Source: Rotaria sp. Silwood1
Taxonomy: Eukaryota > Rotifera > Eurotatoria > Philodinida > Philodinidae
Length of the DNA: 64,000 bases
Direction of reading: 5' to 3'
NCBI GenBank assembly: GCA_905250075.1
Contig: CAJNOP010000206.1
Location: 241,964-305,963 of the forward strand
Position 1 is the stretch's first letter. Each line of letters starts with the position of its first letter. Both the position numbers and the translations under genes were made by a program. A model generated the notes under the pieces. That model saw only the letters and a list, made by a program, of their open reading frames with translations, had not been told where the DNA came from and searched no databases. Positions 47,617 to 62,755 of the stretch are shown in pieces.

Positions 47617-50600
47617 TTAAACAAAAATGGATAAATTTAAAAGAAAGAAAAACAAAACAATTTTAATAAACTTGTTTAAGTTCGTTTGTTTTTTTATATG
47701 AGAAAGAAATGTGAATAAACAAGAATTTTAACCTTATATGAATATATGTTCTTCTTTTTTTTTCTTTGTTTTCGTCTGTCATCGTTTGACAATAACAATA
47801 CAATGAGTGACAACAATAAAAAAAAAAATATTATATTAAATTGACGAGATCATCAAACACATAATATAAGGCAAAGTTTATGTTTTCATTACATTTGCCC
47901 TTTGCACTTTGCATACCTTAAAAGTGTATATTCATCAATGATAAGACGAACAGACATAACTGTCATATGACAATGATTGTTGCAATTATGTATTCATAAT
48001 TTAGTCACATTTTTTTTTCTTTTTTCATGCTTGCATTTGAATTCATTGAATAAACATGTTTGTCTGTGTTATACATTTCTTTGTCGATAATAACCCCCTC
48101 AAAAAAAATATATATATAGTTTTCCATAATGTATGCATTTTAATGAATAAGAAAAAAAGAGAATGTCTCATGTTTATTTGTCATCAAGTATTATGACGGG
48201 AAAATGTTCATATAAACCCTGATGTTACTCAAAAATTATATATTTTTTCTTTCAAAAGAATGGCTATGTCAAATGCAGATCAAGTAACGAAGTAAATATT
48301 ATTTTTATATTCAAATATTTTAGCTATTTATTTATCTGTAAGAATTTTTCTAATAATAATCATGGTAATGGTTGATAACTCTCAACATATTAGCCTTAGT
48401 TTATATCAAGTAAATGGAAAAAAAATATTTTATTATTATTATTATTTATCTTCATACTATTGATTACATACTATATTATTTTTCTTGTCATTTTATTTTG
48501 TCGATTATATCATGAAGTAAAAGGAAGAAAAAGAAACTTGTTCTTTTTTTAGACTTGTTACCCGTTATAAATTGATGTTTAGTATACGTCTCCATAAAAA
48601 AAAAAAAAAGAAACAAGAAGAAACTAAGAGAAACATGTTATTTCTATTATGCGTTATTCGTCTTTTATGACTGTATTATTTTAACATGGTTGATAGGCAC
48701 AACCTTTTTTTTCTCTTAACAAGTACTTTTACCCCTCTTTTTCTTCCTACTTGTTATAAACATATATCAATTTGAAATATTCGAAGTTTTACTAATAGGT
48801 AAACGTAATTTTTTTTTCTATTCGAACTAACAACTAGAAATCTTTATTGTTATTAGTTCATAAAATAATAAGCAAAAACTGTTTGTGTATCTATGATTTC
48901 GAAAAATAATTGTAGCAAATTTTAGTCTAGATTTGAACTTTTTTTTTTTTTGTAAATAGAAGAAAGTCCTAAGAAAAGTTTTCAACAAACATCACCATCA
49001 ATAACAGCTATATCGATTACTAATAGCGAATATGGCAGATGTTTATTTCACATTAGAACAAAAAAAAAAATGAGTAAAAAAGTACAAGTCTCTCAGCTGA
49101 TGAAAAGAAAAAAATATTCTAAAGACTATCATGACGTCGATAACTACGTGAACAATAGCTATTTCAAATGAATACTAATGCTCTGACGTCAATAAATATT
49201 AACTATCTCATAATGTCGTTTTTTCATCAAGTTTCGTGACCGGATATACCGGTAATGAATATCGTGTTGGGTATATTTTCAATTATTCTGATGATATTTC
49301 GATAGATTTTTTTTTTCTTTATATTTGCATAGATAATCCAGACATAATACGCAATTTACATGATGGGGTCATATTATTTGAGTATTCATCTATATATATA
49401 AATATAGGTAGTTTTTGAAATTTATTCTTTAGTAAGTCTTTTTATTTCTAGTAGACTAAACAGTGAAATGAATCAAAGTTACACTATTATTTTTATTTTC
49501 TTCCTTTTTAACAAAATCTACTCATTAGCGTATGGTCCTCTATGTTATTCCAATTGAAAATAAGAGAACAAAAACAACCCTAATATTTGTAAGTATTGTT
49601 CAATCGAATTTTTTATCAGTGATTTATAAGGCAATTGATTGATTGACAGAAAAAAAAAGTCTATAGAAATGAAAGTCTCATAAGAAATAGTTAATTGAGT
49701 TATAATTAATGTCACACTTAATATGACCATGTCAGATTGTTTTTATTTTTGGATACTAATTTAAAAAAGAAATAGAAGTTCGATAAAAACGTCGACAATT
49801 TTCTAGTATTTTTTTAATAAGAAAAAACAACTGACAATTTATATCGTATGAACTTGTTGCTAATAAATGATTCACTTTCGTTTAGTATTCAGTGCAGGTC
49901 ACTGCCACCTAAGATGTTTTCCGTAGAAACACATTAATACAGTATTCAAAAAAACAAATCTCTATTATTTTATATAGATACGTAGGTGCAAATCAAACAT
50001 AGAATTCTTTTATCTTCTCATATCCTCTACATTGATAACAATTCTTGAATTATGAACACACATAGTAAAATGTATGTCTTGAGTTAGAAAAATAATGCCA
50101 TATGCATATAGAAATAAGAATGAATCTATTGATTGAACTCAAGTGAATTAATCATAATATGTCGTTTTTTTTACTTTTTTATATCACTATAGAGAAAATA
50201 GAACATAAAAATTAAATATTAAATATTAAAAAGAAAAACTATTAATAGTTTAATATTACTTTATTGTTGATAAAATTTTAAAAGAGATAATTATTATATG
50301 CTAAAAATATATCTTGACAAGTTCCTTGTCAGGTCATACGCTGATACATGTATAGAGATGTATATAGATACTACTAGCGCTGTTAGAAGTTGTTGACATA
50401 AAAATAGAAATTCATTAAACGACAATCATTCTTGTAGGTTGATGTCATCAATCATTGATACAATAACATCAGAAATGAGTAATACAAGATATTAGGAAGT
50501 AAATTCATTCTTTCACGTCAAGAAATACGTACATTTACAGAACATCTTTTACTGCTTTTTGTTTATGATGAGTCAGAAATGATAGACGCATATTGTTTCT

Positions 50601-51420
50601 ATTATCCGGAGTATAAAAACCAATGGTCGATATCTTATTTTTTTACTTTTATTTTTAGTTTTATGGTAATTTTACAAATGCACTTTGGCTCTTTTGCGAT
50701 TATAATAATGGTGATGAAGAAGAAAAAGAAAAAATAGTAGAGAAAAAAAGTAATGACGTCAAACATGCTTTTTTCTTCTTGAACCGCACGTCATAACTCT
50801 TGTTTGCGTGTTCTTTCTCTTTCTTTCCTTCTCCATTACCGTTCATTTTGTTGGTTCATCATTATCTTTTAATTATGATCAACTATCGTAAGTAATTGTA
50901 TAGAGACACGAAGAAGAAAAAGAAAACATGAAATGTTTAAACGAAAAATTATTCAATATTGATAATGATAAACCCGAAATTCTTATCATTCATCAAATAT
51001 AAATATTTCTTTCTTGTTGTTTTTTTTTTTCTTTTACCAAGGTACAATTGACGTAAGTAAATGGCTTCGTGTATAGATTAACATTTTCTATGTTTGTCCG
51101 ACAAGGATGGTAAAAAAAAAAAAGATCAAAAGATTTCTTTTTTTTTTGTCTCCTTGTGATCATGGTTGGCAACATAAGGATATATTTTTATACGAAGAAA
51201 ACAGATACTATTTAGTCATGTTTCATCTTTTGAGACGAATAAAACATCGAGGGATTTTTACTCGTATATAATTTCTTGTTTAACCGGCTGTTGCCGTCAA
51301 TACACAAAAAAAACACATATTCATACAATAGAATATAGATTATTTCGTATTTATATATATATATATATCCATATTTTTTCTTTTCTTTCAGATTAAAAAA
51401 AAACTATATTATTCTGAATA
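47617..51420. other. Intergenic, very AT-rich
   Basis: 3.8 kb of A/T tracts and simple repeats (TA runs near 48106 and 51352). No coding block recognised on either strand. It ends with a TTTTCTTTCAG acceptor about 30 nt before the EF-hand start codon. Confidence 0.5.
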
Positions 51421-52110
51421 ATGTCAAACAAGTGTCAAATAGTACCCGAACTTGCTGCTGCTGTTCTCGGTGTAACCGAAGAAATTTTACTTAGTGATGA
51501 AAGTCCATCATTGAATTCGAATCGTAGTCGTTTACCATCATCAACTTCATTAACAAATTCTTCAAATGACTTTCATGTTCCTTTATCTCGTTTAAATTCA
51601 CGAACAATGTCACAAGTGAATGCACGAAAAGCATTTACTTATTTTGATAAAAATCGTGATGGAAAATTAACTATTAAAGAATTTAAATCTGTTATGATTG
51701 ATTTAGGTTATAAAACTGTTGATAAACAATTAATAAGACAAATGTTTGCTGAAATAAATCGAAATGGAAATCAACATGTATTAACTTATGATGAATTTGT
51801 TCAATTTCTTGAATCGAAAATATCAACAACAGGAACAACAATCGATGAACATTCAACAACAACAACAGAAGATTTTAAAATACTATCAGTACCAAAAATG
51901 GAATTTGATATTGAAACATTATTTAATTGTTATGATCTTGATAAAAATGGTTTTATTGAACCAAAAGAATTACGTAAAGTTATGAAACGTTTAACAGGAC
52001 AAAAATTATCTAAACAAGACATTGAAGAGATGATTAATGTTGCTGACAGAAATGGTGATGGACTTTTAGATAAAACAGAATTTGCACTATTATGTCGAGG
52101 TTTCTATTAA
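51421..52110 (+). CDS. Calmodulin-like EF-hand protein
   Basis: 229 aa, single exon. A Ser/Asn-rich N-terminal extension (~1-64) is followed by four EF-hand sites in two pairs. Loop 1 DKNRDGKLTIKE (76-87) is canonical. Loop 2 (INRNGNQHVLTYDE, ~112-125) is one residue longer and probably does not bind calcium. Loops 3 DLDKNGFIEPKE (172-183) and 4 DRNGDGLLDKTE (209-220) are canonical. A Thr/Ser linker (135-150) separates the pairs. The layout is calmodulin/troponin-C-like, but the long N-terminus and degenerate second site separate it from calmodulin itself. Target is unknown; a calcium sensor role is inferred from the loops. Confidence 0.85.
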   Translation: MSNKCQIVPELAAAVLGVTEEILLSDESPSLNSNRSRLPSSTSLTNSSNDFHVPLSRLNSRTMSQVNARKAFTYFDKNRDGKLTIKEFKSVMIDLGYKTVDKQLIRQMFAEINRNGNQHVLTYDEFVQFLESKISTTGTTIDEHSTTTTEDFKILSVPKMEFDIETLFNCYDLDKNGFIEPKELRKVMKRLTGQKLSKQDIEEMINVADRNGDGLLDKTEFALLCRGFY

Positions 52111-52540
52111 GCAGAAAAAAAATTTGTAAAACATTTATTTCTTTCTACAATCGGGCAGATAAAATCAATATGTATTCTTTGATTTCTTTTTTGTTTTTTT
52201 TTCTATTATTGTCAATGGTCTTTGTATCTAATGTCCTTTGTTTTAACCCTTTTGACTTGACAGAACATGTCGATTTATCATGTATGATGTAATCCATGTT
52301 TTTTTATCTTTTGCTTTCCGGGTAAAAACGTCTTCGCATATTGAACATTTTTTTTTTTTTTTTTGTTTTATTTTATTTTATTTTATTAGTATATAGTGTA
52401 TGTTTTGTCGATGCTTCTAACTATATTATTTTTGAGATTTATAAGTATGAAAGCGGGGAAAAAAAATAAGGAACACTAAATGCACAATAATTAAGAATAA
52501 ACTACGTGTCTGTTCTATATGTTTAAATAAAATGAGCAGT
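52111..52540. other. Convergent intergenic region
   Basis: Separates the convergent EF-hand and PCCB genes; contains long T-runs and an ATTTT array near 52370-52388. AATAAA-type signals are present on both strands, so it should hold both 3' ends. Confidence 0.5.
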
Positions 52541-55464
<2,924 letters not shown>

Positions 55465-55577
55465 CTCCCTAGTTATTTAACTACTTGTCTGAAATAAATT
55501 TTAAAAAATTAATTCAAAAAGAAAAAAAGAAAAATCATATTGAAAAAGTTTTTTTTTATTTCATTTTATTTTATTTT

Positions 55578-56714
55578 TTAATCAAAATTAAGATCATCAT
55601 TAGATAATTCACAATGTGTATGATTAAATGTTGAAATAAATGAATCAAGATGAAAAATTTTTAAAAATGGTGATAAAAGATTTTTATTTTTCATTGCTGT
55701 AGCTGTTATAATTAAACTTGCATTTTGTGTTGCTGATTTAATTTTATCCAATGACCAATGAAGAAATTTGTTTGTTAATTCTGGTAAAATTTTTTCTGCA
55801 AATTTTCCAGCTAAAATCAATAAATTTTGTGCAATTTGTGTCCAATCATTCTTAGCTATATTTGAAATAATATCAAATATACTTGTACTACTAGTTAATG
55901 ATAAACCCATAATTATATTAAATATGACTGTTGTTGTACGAATAAATGAATAAGTCATATTTTTAATTTGTTGTTGACAAGTTTCTTTTGTTATTGAACA
56001 ACCAGTAACACAAGAATATGGATGAGTTGATGGACAATTTCGTAAACAAAAAGGTCCAACTTTTTCATAACGTTTTGAACATATCAATGATGAACCAACA
56101 CCTCGACCATAACTACTTCGTATATAGAATCGTCCACAAAAACAACCAAGTTTTGTATAACGTATAGGACATGATACACATGCTCTACGAACGATACCAC
56201 ATTTATCATACCATGGACATGAACGTTCTGAAAAATGAATATCAATACAAGCAAAGCCAATTGATGTTATATTTTCACAGTTTTCCCAACATACAGGACC
56301 AACACCATTATAACCAGTACGGCACGATGGATAACAAACAAGACCATCTCGTTCAGGTGCATCATCAGGACATGTAAATGCTAGAAGATCATTTGCACGA
56401 CGCCAACAAAAAGGATCGTATGTATGATATATTTCATGTAAAACACTGTTAACTGGTGGTGATACACTTATTTCGGAAATAAGTGTATCGTTTGTTTTAT
56501 TTGTTGTATTTAAATCAAGGAGAAATAATGTTGTTAATTCTAAATTTTCTTCTGTTGTTCTAAATTAACCAAAAACCAACATGAAATAGAACTATGACTA
56601 TTGTACAATAAGGTTAACTTACGTCTCATTCCATTTAAACACTATGTCGTACGTTAAATTTTGGCATATTACTTGATAAACAAGTAAAATAAACAATAGA
56701 AAAAAACACTTCAT
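55578..56714 (-). CDS. Secreted cysteine-rich protein, unknown, 2 exons
   Basis: Exons 56714-56623 and 56559-55578 join in frame to 357 aa. MKCFFLLFILLVYQVICQ is a clear signal peptide. An Asn/Thr-rich segment with possible N-glycosylation sites (NLT, NTT, NKT, NDT) follows, then ~140 residues of closely spaced Cys in repeated modules: CYPSCRTGYNGVGPVCWENC, RACVSCPIRYTKLGCFCG, KRYEKVGPFCLRNCPSTH, SCVTGCSITKETC. The C-terminal ~130 residues are Cys-poor, helical and hydrophobic in places (IFNIIMGLSL), ending LSNDDLNFD. The repeated G-V-G-P-(V/F)-C module is distinctive, but I cannot name the family. It lies 113 bp upstream of the PCCB start on the same strand. Confidence 0.75.
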
Positions 56715-57072
56715 GACAAATTGGTAGAATGAATCGTTTTCTCTCTTTGTTCTCTCATTTATCACAATAGCGAAACAAATGTTGATTCATTCATATGCCA
56801 TCATTTTCTTATCCTATTCTAACGTTTCTCATATTTCATCGAAGTGTTATATATCGCTCGAAAAAACAAAAAAAAAGAATAAAACAGAACAAGCAAAAGA
56901 AAAGATCTCTGATTAAATTTAAAAATACAAAATAAAATAGACACTTTTTTAAATACAATAAAATAATTCAATAATACAGTTCATTCATACGAAACGATAT
57001 ATTAATATCATATACTCTTTTCTTTTTATAATAATTACATCACAAAAGTTTAAAAATAATTAATTGAAAAGA

Positions 57073-60000
57073 TTATTCATTATTAGAATTAATATTATTA
57101 TCATTATTATTTGTTGGATTATTATTTGAAGCAGCTGCAGCAGCTCGTAATTGATCAAGACGAATAACTGAATTATAACGTGGAATATTTCTTTTAAGTA
57201 TATCTTGTATAGGACCAAGAACACGTTCAAATCGTGCACGATCCATTTTAACACATTTTAATGTACCTTTAGCAATAACTGTTGCAACACGTGGTCGATT
57301 ACATAAAAGAGCTATTTCACCAAAATAATTTCCAGGACCTAGTGTATCAACTTCAACTGCTTGAGGTAATTCGGATGTTTTTTGATAAACAATACCATTA
57401 CCCTTAAACAGAAGTTTTATTATTCATTTCCATATTCTTACAAAGAATCCTGTCAATAAAAATGATTATCCTTTATTTGAAGAGCCATATATACCGTTTC
57501 CTAGAGTAACTTGTGGCGCATCGAATAATATATACGAAGTTCAAGTTTTAAATGACATGATAAACCATTGATCGGTTAAAGGATATTATGACTCCGTTAT
57601 GTTTCTAAACCAATCTATATAAAGTTTTATCTAGTGTTTAATAACTTCTTCGTATTCAACATATTAATATTATTTATAGTTTCTGTAATTTTTAGCTTTT
57701 ATAATGCTTTAAATTATTCGATACTATTGGTGTCTCAACAATTGAAGTGCGTGGTAGCTCGCCTAAAAAGGAACAATTTTTCGATTCCTGCAGGCAATCA
57801 AGTGTATCAGTGTTACTAAAAAATACTTTTTGAGCGAAAAAGTTTTTATCTGTTAATCATAAAGTCAGCATATTTCATTTGTTTGAGATATATGTATCGT
57901 ATTGGAAATGGCAAAAAAAAACTTTTCATTCCCGAACTCTTAGAGGGTTCACGGGAATATGCTAAATTTTTAATTCTAACACGAGATCGAACATATGTTG
58001 AATATAATAGAACTTATATTCTAATCACACTCGGATACACAGAATCTAAATAAAACAGAACCGAATCTTCATAATAGGTCATTTGCGTGCTCTCACCCGG
58101 GTTTCGAAAGAAAAAAAATATTTCTGCCATTTTCGAAAAGAACCATATATCTCAAATGATAGAGCATTATGACCTTATTATTAATAGATAGAACAATTTT
58201 TCACTGAAAAAATGTTTCTTGCAAAACTTAAACAATGGAAAAAATTAGTCTTTTCTAGATAATGATTGGTTAAATTGACTATGACGCACTTTGATTCAGA
58301 CGTAAAACAATTAGTATGCTAATAGAGCTAGGTGGCAAACAATTTATGAAAAAGTTACATGGTTGATTGCCTTTGCCTTAAGGAATAGTGTTGAATAATT
58401 TAAAACATCATTAAAGACAAACATTACAACAGTTAGGAAAGTGCATAGATTTTGTATAGGAAGAAAGTTATTAAATATGAAATGAAACTCTATTGAAATA
58501 ACTTTTAACAAATTCTATATAGATTGGTTTGGGAACACATTAAATCATAATATTCGATTATATTCCTTACATTTGCTATTGTATTCCTTAAATGATATAA
58601 CCTACGTGTAAAAGGTCTTGGTACAAAAGTTTTGTTCGATTTTCGACCACTTGAAGATCGCAGGACAGACTCAAAAGTAGTCAGTTAGAAAGAGAATTTC
58701 ATGCTCTTTCTAAATATATATTCAGAATTTTATTCTGACTTGAACTTGATTCATTAGAGACAGATATTTGACAGGGATCAAAAATGACGTTTGTACAAAA
58801 TATTTCATGCAGGCCATCTTTTGTATCTTGGTTCAAAGTGCTTCAGTTCAAATTAAACGAAAGAGATTTTATACACTAGTTTGCAGAATAAAGCTTGCTC
58901 TACAAAATGCTCAATTTACTTTGTTTCTAACATATCATTGCAAAACATAAGCTTTTCTTGAACGTCAAACAGCGCAATACTGAATAAACGATTATTTTGA
59001 AAAATGTCATTTCATGGAAAGAGTAGCATTCCGAAAAATATTTCTAACTTTTCATCCTTTTGAGTATATATAATTCTCTTCGACAATAGGAAGTAAAAAT
59101 TACCCTTTAATACCTTTTAGCGATACTACGAACAAGAGGAAAATGAGTGCGTTTTACATGTTGCAAACGAGATTTTTATGTATTCAGGTATTTGCTTACA
59201 GCTGACTACCTAAGAGTCAGAGCAAAAAATCCAAAGATATATTTAGAAAGATCATCGAGTTCTGATTCTAACGGATTACTTTAGATTCTTTTCGATTACA
59301 TTTCAATGACCGAAAAATCAGCAAACATAGTTATCATTACTTTTGAAATTAGCGTTTTGTACAAACGTCGTTCTCGGTCTCCGTCAAATATCTGCTCCTA
59401 ATGAATCAAGTTCAAGTCAGAATAAAATTCTGAATATATATATTTAGAAAGAGGATGAAATTCTCTTTTTAACTGACTACTTTTGAGTCTGTCCTACGAC
59501 CTTCAAATGGTCGAAAATCGAACAAAATTTTTGTACCAAGACTTTTTACACGTAGGTTAGAGTCTGTCAGATCATTAACGCTTGATGAAAATACAAGTTT
59601 CTTTATACTATTTGATGCGTTATGAGTTGGCCTACAAAACGGTATAGATGACTTTTCTAATGAAGATTGATTATCTAATCCGGCAAGATCTTAAAACGAT
59701 TGATAGAATAAATTTGGATGGGAATACTTTTTAAAATTCAGCTGTATAATTTTTTTAAAAATAACTACCTCAACAATAATAAAGAAATCATCGCCTGGAT
59801 CGCCTTGTTTAACAACAATGTCACCATCTTCAAATTGAATTGGTTCAAGTGAATCAGCTACTGTAAGACGTTCCCATTCATCAAGTGTTTCTAAATAATT
59901 AATCTTAATATTAATCTTTTTTTTTTAAATTTTATTTCATTTCTTACGTAATATTGAAACTTTACTCAAAAATTCTTCGTACATTTTTCTTTTTTTTATT

Positions 60001-62128
60001 GTTGAATCCATTAATATTCTTCGATAAGTTTCTCCTAATAATGACCAAAGTTTAACATCTGTTTTAGCTTTAACTGTTGCTGCTCGTGGTGTACCATAAA
60101 TAAGTGCAAGTTCACCAAAACTTGAACATTCACCAATACTTGTAACAAGTTCATCATTCACATAAACCTTCGTATTATTTTCAAAAAAAAAAAAAATAAT
60201 AATAAAATTAAAAATAAATTTCATTTCTTTGATATATTTATTCAACTTACATCTACTTCACCTTTATCAATAATATAGAAATTTTCACCTTTTTCACCTT
60301 GTTGAATAATTATATCGCCTGCTAAATGAATTTCAGGAAACATGGCATCAAATATTTGTGCACGTTCATTTTCATCCAAATGACTAGAAAACATACATAT
60401 CTAATTAATTTATGTAATTATTTGAAATTATAAAAGGAAGAAAAAGTAATAAAAAAGACTCAGAATATCGGTCCATATATATATATATAATGAAAATACC
60501 TAAATAGAATATTTTTCTTAATTGCTTCTGATAGCGCACACATTGTAGCATAATCTTTTTGAACAATCTCTCGAACATATGGAGTTGTCCCAGTCGTTCC
60601 TGACGATGATTTAGATGATACAGCTCCACGACGTTTTTTTACCATTACAGGAAATTCAACATTACTTTCATCAGTCATCATAGAACTCTATAATAGATGA
60701 AAAATAAAATAAAAGAATAATTTTGCTTTTGATAAATCTCTACTAATCAAATTTTTATTTTCTATCCGAATTGAAAAGAAAATACTCTAACAGTACATAC
60801 TCATTATAATGAATATAAAAAGAATTATTGAATACCTTGTTTCTTTTTCTTTATTCTAAGTGTCTTTTATATTAATAAATGTGGAATATAACAACGTTGA
60901 AATTTCTTGACGTACATAATAAAAAAAAAATTCTTACGCTTGTGAATGCAATAAGAGAGAAAAAAATCGTTGAATATGACTTCTATTTGTTTATAGCATG
61001 TTGTTCTTTATTTTTTATTTTTGTCATCATTAAGTTAAGAGTTTTTTCTTGTTTGTGAAAAAAGATATAATTAATTAAATATAAAAAAAAAAAAAGACAT
61101 AAACTTCTCTTCTACTTATATTTCAGTGTAATATTATGAAAAGAGAAAGGCTCATATTACGACTAATAGTTCTGAATTAGAAGTATTAGTTACACAGCTT
61201 ATTTGTTTTTCATATTACAATGAATAACTGAAATAAATATTTTAATTATGTGTTGGATGTTTAGAACAGTAAAAAAAATATTTCTAAAGAAATTTATCTA
61301 ATTAACGATTTAATTTACTATATTGTGTAATATTTGAAATCTCGAACAGCAGTTTGTTTTTTGTTTATTTCGAATTCAACCATGAAGATACAACCTTTTT
61401 TGTTTAAATACCATTCAATTTTTATGACAATCCAGAGTGTGAAAGAATCCGATGCAATATAGAATTTTATAGCTTTTTTTTTCTTAAATATTGCCTACAG
61501 AGAAAAAACATGCTGTTTCATGTTTCAAGTATTGTGTGCTGTAAAGAAATAAATTATTTACTAAGTAGGTTTACTTTGACTAGTTCACAAGATTGAGAAC
61601 ATTAAACTGAAGGATACATAAATAAATGACTTATTATTCTAAGCTACTTGTTAAATACGCATGTTCAGGAAAGAAAGAGATGCCAGGATAATTACTGATG
61701 AGCTATAATATAAAATATAGAGATTTTAAACGACAGGATTCAGTAAGCATGTCTTTCTTGTTGTCAATACTAACATCTTTTAATGTTATTTTCAGTGTTT
61801 AATAACAGAGAGAGAAAAAGAGATGGAGAACTGACTAAAAATTTATTCCTTGTTTCTCATCATAGGTTACAACAGAGGAAAAATATCTCTCGACAACTAT
61901 AGAAGAGATACAATTATCTTATTTTTCTTTTAAAATAAGATGAAAACATTTTCTAACCTGATCATATGGTTCAGCAGAAAAGTATTGCTTGAGAAAGTGA
62001 ACAGGATTATCTGGCTGATGAATACATAATTTGTGTAAACAGTCTTTGATTAGTTTCATAATATCATATTGATTCATATAATTTTCACATTGATTTAGTA
62101 ATAGATCAATATCTTTTGGTGAATTCAT
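57073..62128 (-). CDS. PRKAR1A: cAMP-dependent protein kinase type I regulatory subunit, 6 exons
   Basis: Binds and inhibits the PKA catalytic subunit and releases it on cAMP binding. Exons 62128-61958, 60687-60500, 60383-60251, 60167-59948, 59890-59769 and 57402-57073 join in frame to 387 aa (human RI-alpha 381). The dimerisation/docking domain reads [29 protein letters not shown]. The inhibitor site KKRRGAVSS is a type-I pseudosubstrate (Ala at the phospho-position). Site A has [20 protein letters not shown], site [21 protein letters not shown]. The linker is [20 protein letters not shown], and the C-terminus [17 protein letters not shown] is followed by a divergent Ala/Asn-rich tail. Symbol by family; alpha/beta not resolved. 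Introns 1 (1,270 nt) and 5 (2,366 nt) are long; intron 5 holds a transposon. TTTTAG ends 2 nt before the ATG. Confidence 0.95.
58600..59557. mobile_element. 958-bp element with ~200-bp terminal inverted repeats, TA duplication
   Basis: The left arm (58600-58800) begins ACCTACGTGTAAAAGGTCTT; the right arm (59355-59557), reverse-complemented, begins ACCTACGTGTAAAAAGTCTT. The two stay collinear to TTTGTACAAAA at their inner ends, roughly 90% identical by eye. TA dinucleotides flank both ends (58598-58599, 59558-59559). The internal ~550 bp has no transposase-like frame. It sits in intron 5 of the PKA regulatory subunit gene. TA sites suggest the Tc1/mariner superfamily, non-autonomous. Confidence 0.85.
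59572..59700 (+). pseudogene. Protein-coding remnant, copy 2 (see 38147-38289)
   Basis: Collinear with 38147-38289 at DNA level (GATGAAAATNNNN, ATACTATT, GTTG, TCTMAATGAAG, TTATCTNATCCG blocks), with in-frame stops. It directly abuts the transposon end inside the PKA-R intron. Confidence 0.35.
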
Positions 62129-62320
62129 ATCTAAAATTATATCATTGTTTTTTTTTGTTTTTTCGTTTGCAAAATCTCAGCCATTAGACAATCATGTACA
62201 TTGATTTTGTTCATCGTTTTTTTTTTCCTTTATCTTATTTTTGTTATATACATAGATGATTGAAGGAAGATATCTAATTTGTTAAATAGATAACAAAAAA
62301 AAAAAGAAATCTTTGGAGTT

Positions 62321-62755
62321 TTATCGTCGATGATGACGATGATTTGTTGATGGTGAATGACGTTCTTTCGACGAAGAATTATTCTCATGTCGAGATGAAC
62401 GGTGATGATGATGATTATTTGTTTCTCTATTTAAAAAAATCAACAACAAAGAATTCGTTTTTTTTTTTTTTTGAAATTCATCAACAATATAAATAAACCT
62501 GGAAGATTCTCGTTGTTTAGTATTTCTATCACGATGATGATGATGATGATGTGATGATGGTGAATGATGTCGTTTAGATGTTTCATCTTTGGATTCAGAT
62601 CGATCCTATAGGAGAATAATCGATGAATTAAAAAAAAAATTTTTTTTGTTTTTTTTTCGTTTGAATAATTTAATATATACTCGTTTACGATTAGATGATT
62701 CTTGTTTTTGTACATTCCGAGTTCGTTCTTTTTCAAGCATTTGTGCTTTACGTTG
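62321..62755 (-). CDS. 3' end of an Arg/Ser/His-rich protein gene (partial)
   Basis: Three C-terminal exons fit together in frame: 62755-62681 (QRKAQMLEKERTRNVQKQES), 62605-62499 (DRSESKDETSKRHH, SPSSHHHHHHRDRN) and 62426-62321 (TNNHHHHRSSRHEN, SSSKERHSPSTNHRHHRR-stop), with phases 0 and 2. The composition resembles tails of nuclear RNA-processing proteins with RS-type domains, but the folded part must lie upstream (beyond 62757) and was not found in the window, so the gene cannot be named. The stop is 192 bp before the PKA-R start codon. Confidence 0.65.
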
